A stretch of DNA of 34,705 nucleotides from Clostridia bacterium. GTDB lineage: Bacteria; Bacillota; Clostridia; Oscillospirales; Acutalibacteraceae. This document shows, piece after piece, positions 31,803 through 34,705 of this stretch. Numbering within the stretch: position 1 is the first letter of the stretch; every line of letters starts with the position of its first letter. The stretch spans positions 1 through 34,705 of the forward strand of contig JAFSEP010000058.1 in NCBI GenBank assembly GCA_017435665.1. The letters are read 5' to 3'. Below the pieces are notes generated by a model. It saw nothing but the letters and a program-made list of their open reading frames with translations. It did no database searches and was not told the origin of the DNA. The position numbers were made by a program, and so were the translations under genes.

Positions 31803-32903
31803 TTACCATCTGTTTTCAACGTATTCACAGAAAGCAAACATATCCTTTATCTCAATCTTTGTTCCGTCATCAAGAATAACGCTTCCGTTCCATTTTCCGT
31901 AAATCTGATTGCAGAGCATTCTTGCAACGGGCCCCAAGTTAAGGTCGCTTTTATTGTTATACGTGGGGGTCATGGTCATATTGAACCTGCCGTCCTCGGA
32001 AACGATTTTCCATTCCTCCATATATCTGTCCTTGGGAAATTTCTCCACGTCAACAGCTCCGATTTTATGCACCTTGCCGTCATAGAAAAGGCAGGTTTCC
32101 GTGGCGTGACTTTCATCCCCGATTGCCCAGGTTATCTCAAAGCCGAAGATGTGATTGTTGCCATTGTCATCGGGAAGATATGTGGCGGCACTGCCCCAAT
32201 ACCAGACAAGCCTTCTCGGTGTGTTAACCTTACCCCAGTCAACGGTGCAGAAGGAGGTATCCTTTGAAAATTCATATTTATAGTCGCCGAAGGTCAGCAC
32301 ACCCGAAACGGGCATACAGTTCTGCTTTGTGGTCATAAAGAACTTTGTATTATCCTCCTTAAACGGCAGAACCGTTGTGATGCTTTCAAGGCCCTCGGGA
32401 ATATCCATATGAAGATTACACTCCAGAATCTGTCCCTTATGAGACTTTTTGAAGTATACCGTTCTCTCATTTTCCTTTGTGTGGAAGTCAAATTCCGTAT
32501 CTCCCGACTTACCTGAAAATCTGCCCGGTGCATCAATTCTGTTAAGGGGCAGGAGCTTGTTACCGCCAACGAAGATTGTGTTGACATCAGCATTGACCTC
32601 GCCTGTGTGAAGGTCAATAAGTCTGCACCCCATAAAGCCTCCGATGCCCACATGGGCAAAGCTGACAAGAAGCTGTTTTCTTCCGTCGGTTACAGTATAG
32701 TAATCCCATTCCTTTTTGCTTATAAGCCTTTCTCTTTTGACAAGGCTTCTGTCATATTCAAAGACGTTATGTCTCGCCCATCCTCTTGCATTGAGAGTTC
32801 CGTCGGGATTGAGAAGAGGTGTGGGCTCGGTATATTCCGTCTGCTTTGATTTTTCAGCCCATTCGGTGAAGGGCACATAGGTTCTTTTAAGTTCTTCGCT
32901 CAT
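31803..32903 (-). CDS. DUF2804-domain protein
   Basis: About 366 residues, close to the usual length for DUF2804. Family features are CTVDWGKVNTPRRLVWYWGSA, FGFEITWAIGDESHATETCL and FYDGKVHKIG. The fold is thought to be a beta-rich, lipocalin/AttH-like type; no catalytic activity is established for the family. No signal peptide or membrane helix, so it is probably cytoplasmic. ATG at 32903 is preceded by AAAGGA, which overlaps the end of the upstream oxidoreductase gene (four bases between the coding regions), so the pair is almost certainly co-translated. Confidence 0.85.
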   Translation of the reverse strand: MSEELKRTYVPFTEWAEKSKQTEYTEPTPLLNPDGTLNARGWARHNVFEYDRSLVKRERLISKKEWDYYTVTDGRKQLLVSFAHVGIGGFMGCRLIDLHTGEVNADVNTIFVGGNKLLPLNRIDAPGRFSGKSGDTEFDFHTKENERTVYFKKSHKGQILECNLHMDIPEGLESITTVLPFKEDNTKFFMTTKQNCMPVSGVLTFGDYKYEFSKDTSFCTVDWGKVNTPRRLVWYWGSAATYLPDDNGNNHIFGFEITWAIGDESHATETCLFYDGKVHKIGAVDVEKFPKDRYMEEWKIVSEDGRFNMTMTPTYNNKSDLNLGPVARMLCNQIYGKWNGSVILDDGTKIEIKDMFAFCEYVENRW

Positions 32904-32907
32904 ATTA

Positions 32908-34185
32908 TTATTCCTTTCCGAAATAGTCTTTGAGAATAACAGGTACGCCGCCATTCTTTCTTGACACCTCAGATGCAAGTGCTATATCGTGGCTTATAAC
33001 CGTAGCTTCAATGGTGGTGATATCCGTCAGGTCTGTTCTATCTCCGCAGAGGAGCTTGACGAAGCCTGAAACCAGACGTATATCGCCTTCAACGTGACCG
33101 CCTACACCGGGGCTTCCCGTATGCACCGTGGTTGCCTTACCGCCGAAAATTCTCATTTTCAGCTTTGTGCCGTAGCCGATAAGCTCGCCCTTTGTGCCGA
33201 CGATGTGACATTCCCTGAACATCTTATCGGAAAATCCGTTCATATTAAGAACTGCCACAGCACCGTTTTCAAATTTCATAGTTACCATCTGGTGGTCACA
33301 GACATTATTATCACAATAATAGACGCATCTGCCGTAATCCCCGCCCTTTATGGCATTTACTATATCTTCCTTGCTGTTGACCTTTTTTCCTGTCAGGGTA
33401 CGCTTCATATGCTTGATGAATTTTGCTTTGTAGAAGGGGTCGGTTATGTAAAGAGCCTCTGCATCATAGGGGCAGTCCTTCTTTGCTTTACAGCCACCCA
33501 TACAGTATGCCGTTGCTCCCTCGGGAGCATTTTCCTTTCTGAAGTGGCGCAGTCCCCCTTCGGAGCTTACGGACACACAGGGACTGTCCATAAACCAGGC
33601 AATAAGGTCAATATCGTGACAGCACTTAGCAAGGATTGACGGAGTCGAAGTAAATTCATTGGGCCAGTTACCTCTTACAAAGCTATGGGCAAAGTGGAAA
33701 TAACCGACATTTTCAGTATGATTTATTGAAACAATATCACCGATAGCACCGCTTGAGATAATCTTCTTTATGCGGCTGTAATAATTTGAATAACGAAGCA
33801 CGTGGCAGATAATGAGCAATGCACCCTTCTCTTTTGCAAGATCACGAAGCTCTATATATTCATCGTGATTTCCGCTGACGGGCTTTTCCAGAAGTATAGT
33901 CTTATACCCCGTTTCAAGTGCAGCCTTTGTGATTTCATAATGACTTGCATCCTGAGTTGAAATAATCAGTCCGTCGGAAACAACGCCCTGAGCAAAAAAT
34001 TCCTCAGGCGAAAGATAGCATCTCTCTTTTGGAATACCGAAATCGGGTGCAATATCGTCAAGAGCCTGCTGACGGATATCGCAAAGGGAATGGAGCTCCA
34101 CCTTTTTTGAGTGAAAGGCCTTGATAAATCCCATATATTCCGTTCCTCTGTTTCCGAGACCTATAACCGAAACTGTTTTCTTCAT
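32908..34185 (-). CDS. Gfo/Idh/MocA-family oxidoreductase
   Basis: NAD(P)-dependent dehydrogenase family acting mostly on sugars and inositols; substrate unknown. 425 residues. N-terminal Rossmann motif VSVIGLGNRGTEYM (5-18), conserved EKP (100-102) and the HDIDLIAW segment (190-197) with a likely catalytic histidine. A cysteine-rich insert follows: C228, C232, C238 (YCMGGCKAKKDCPY), then GRCVYYCDNNVCDHQMV. This insert is seen in a subset of the family and may bind metal or a larger substrate. GGAGG lies before the ATG. Upstream gene of a two-gene operon with the DUF2804 protein. Confidence 0.92.
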   Translation of the reverse strand: MKKTVSVIGLGNRGTEYMGFIKAFHSKKVELHSLCDIRQQALDDIAPDFGIPKERCYLSPEEFFAQGVVSDGLIISTQDASHYEITKAALETGYKTILLEKPVSGNHDEYIELRDLAKEKGALLIICHVLRYSNYYSRIKKIISSGAIGDIVSINHTENVGYFHFAHSFVRGNWPNEFTSTPSILAKCCHDIDLIAWFMDSPCVSVSSEGGLRHFRKENAPEGATAYCMGGCKAKKDCPYDAEALYITDPFYKAKFIKHMKRTLTGKKVNSKEDIVNAIKGGDYGRCVYYCDNNVCDHQMVTMKFENGAVAVLNMNGFSDKMFRECHIVGTKGELIGYGTKLKMRIFGGKATTVHTGSPGVGGHVEGDIRLVSGFVKLLCGDRTDLTDITTIEATVISHDIALASEVSRKNGGVPVILKDYFGKE

Positions 34186-34222
34186 AAAATATTCCTCCGT
34201 ACAGGATTTTGTTTATAATCAG

Positions 34223-34251
34223 ATTTTACATCTTTATCCCCGTAAAATCAA
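34223..34251 (-). promoter_or_regulatory. Promoter of the oxidoreductase-DUF2804 operon
   Basis: On the minus strand TTGATT (34251-34246) and TAAAAT (34228-34223) are 17 bases apart, about 35 bases before the ATG. Confidence 0.55.
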
Positions 34252-34290
34252 GTAAAAAGCGGACACAGTCGGAAAAACTGTGTCCACCGT
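34252..34290 (-). terminator. Hairpin terminator for a minus-strand message from beyond the repeat elements
   Basis: GGACACAGT (34261-34269) pairs with ACTGTGTCC (34277-34285). On the minus strand it is followed by GCTTTTTACTTG, a T tract. It would stop leftward transcription entering from the right, but no gene is visible between here and the window end. Confidence 0.55.
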
Positions 34291-34298
34291 TAATCTAA

Positions 34299-34575
34299 AG
34301 GGTGACAGTAATCGAACCTGATAAGCCTTAAATGTCCGATTTACAGCACCTTTGATGATTTTTCTCCTCGCAAGACGCGAGTATTGTTTCGTCGAAGAAA
34401 TCCTCAAATGCACTATAACTCGGGCTTTTAAGGTTCTTCGAAGTTTAACGGGAGAAGATTTTTACTGTAGCGAGGCAAAAAACGCAGAAAGGCTGTCGCC
34501 TTTCAAGGCTTTTTAACGAAGTTACGGTGAAAATATGCCCCGTTAAACCTTATCGGGTTCGACTACTGTCACCCT
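34299..34575. mobile_element. MITE-like element with 26-27-bp terminal inverted repeats
   Basis: A left end (34300-34325) and a right end (34549-34574) match as inverted repeats at 24 of 26 positions, beginning GGGTGACAGTA and ending near GATAAG. The 277-base element has no open frame of note. The interior holds short palindromic tracts. Its mobility is inferred only from the structure and from the related second copy that directly abuts it. Confidence 0.6.
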
Positions 34576-34705
34576 AGGGTGACGGGTGTAATCCGAACCC
34601 GTTTTTTACGGGGCGGATTTCCGTCAACTCATCGTTAAAATACTCGTAAATCCGACAGGATTTACTGCGTTTTGTGCCTTGATTTGCCAAAAATCCGTTC
34701 CGAAA
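34576..34705. mobile_element. Second, divergent MITE-like copy in opposite orientation, cut by window end
   Basis: From AGGGTGAC at 34576 rightward the sequence aligns with the reverse complement of the first element read from 34575 leftward. Shared words appear in the same order: TCGAACCCG or CCGAACCCG, ACGGGGC, CGTTAAAA, CGACAG and CTGCGTTTT, with substitutions and small gaps. The two copies are therefore head to head around GTCACCCTAGGGTGAC. The far end of this copy is outside the window. Confidence 0.55.

Noticed and set aside
34541-34580. tRNA-like 3' end (GGGTTCGACTACTGTCACCC with GGGTGAC upstream)
   Set aside because: The seven-base outer pairing matches a tRNA acceptor stem, but the T-arm does not pair, the ends are 275 bases apart and no anticodon arm is present. 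The inverted ends of a repeat element explain the match.

Overview
The window looks like a chromosomal piece of a low- to mid-GC, anaerobic, spore-forming Firmicute, most likely a gut Clostridia of the Ruminococcus/Oscillospiraceae kind. The reasons are a dipicolinate synthase pair (dpaA/dpaB), a complete Rnf complex with the clostridial accessory genes (apbE, NusG-II-domain protein, HepT-like protein), BlaI/M56 and Crp-type regulators, a CIRCE-controlled htpG, and palindromic intergenic repeats of a type common in Ruminococcaceae. No species can be named from the sequence alone. No tRNA, rRNA, CRISPR array, prophage or intact transposase gene was found.

Layout. 1-412: the 3' end of an unidentified gene cut by the window edge, with a strong terminator. 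407-3362: dpaB and dpaA (minus strand) divergent from murC (plus strand), so spore-core dipicolinate synthesis lies next to peptidoglycan precursor synthesis. 3363-4667: a repeat-rich, AT-rich island holding a small orphan membrane protein and the tail of a truncated upstream gene, bounded by palindromic repeats. 4668-11891: one long minus-strand energy cluster, apbE - nusG-II - hepT-like - rnfC-D-G-E-A-B. ApbE is expected to attach FMN to RnfG and RnfD, and the Rnf complex couples ferredoxin:NAD+ electron flow to ion pumping. 11931-14785: an iron-type alcohol dehydrogenase, a membrane-anchored XRE regulator and a hemolysin-III/PAQR-type membrane protein. 14794-16751: htpG with a textbook promoter and CIRCE operator. 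16863-19969: a Crp-family regulator followed by a substrate-binding protein, permease and ATPase of a nitrate/sulfonate/taurine-type ABC importer. 20010-21682: yifB/comM.

21686-25149 (minus strand): a BlaI-type repressor, an M56 metallopeptidase and a DUF2079 membrane protein. Matching palindromes lie in the blaI promoter and immediately upstream of the DUF2079 gene, suggesting a small regulon of unknown signal. 25237-26439: a glycine-rich, TPM-like membrane protein divergent from blaI. 26538-31742: a very large secreted protein (about 1,704 residues) with nine degenerate repeats of about 111 residues, cysteine-rich segments and two C-terminal fibronectin-III-like modules. 31766-34251: a Gfo/Idh/MocA oxidoreductase closely followed by a DUF2804 protein. 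34299-34705: two related MITE-like elements joined head to head, the second cut by the window end.

The least explained parts are the nine-repeat secreted protein, the BlaI/M56/DUF2079 regulon, the DUF2804-oxidoreductase pair and the inverted pair of mobile-like elements. No wholly new defence or RNA system is evident.
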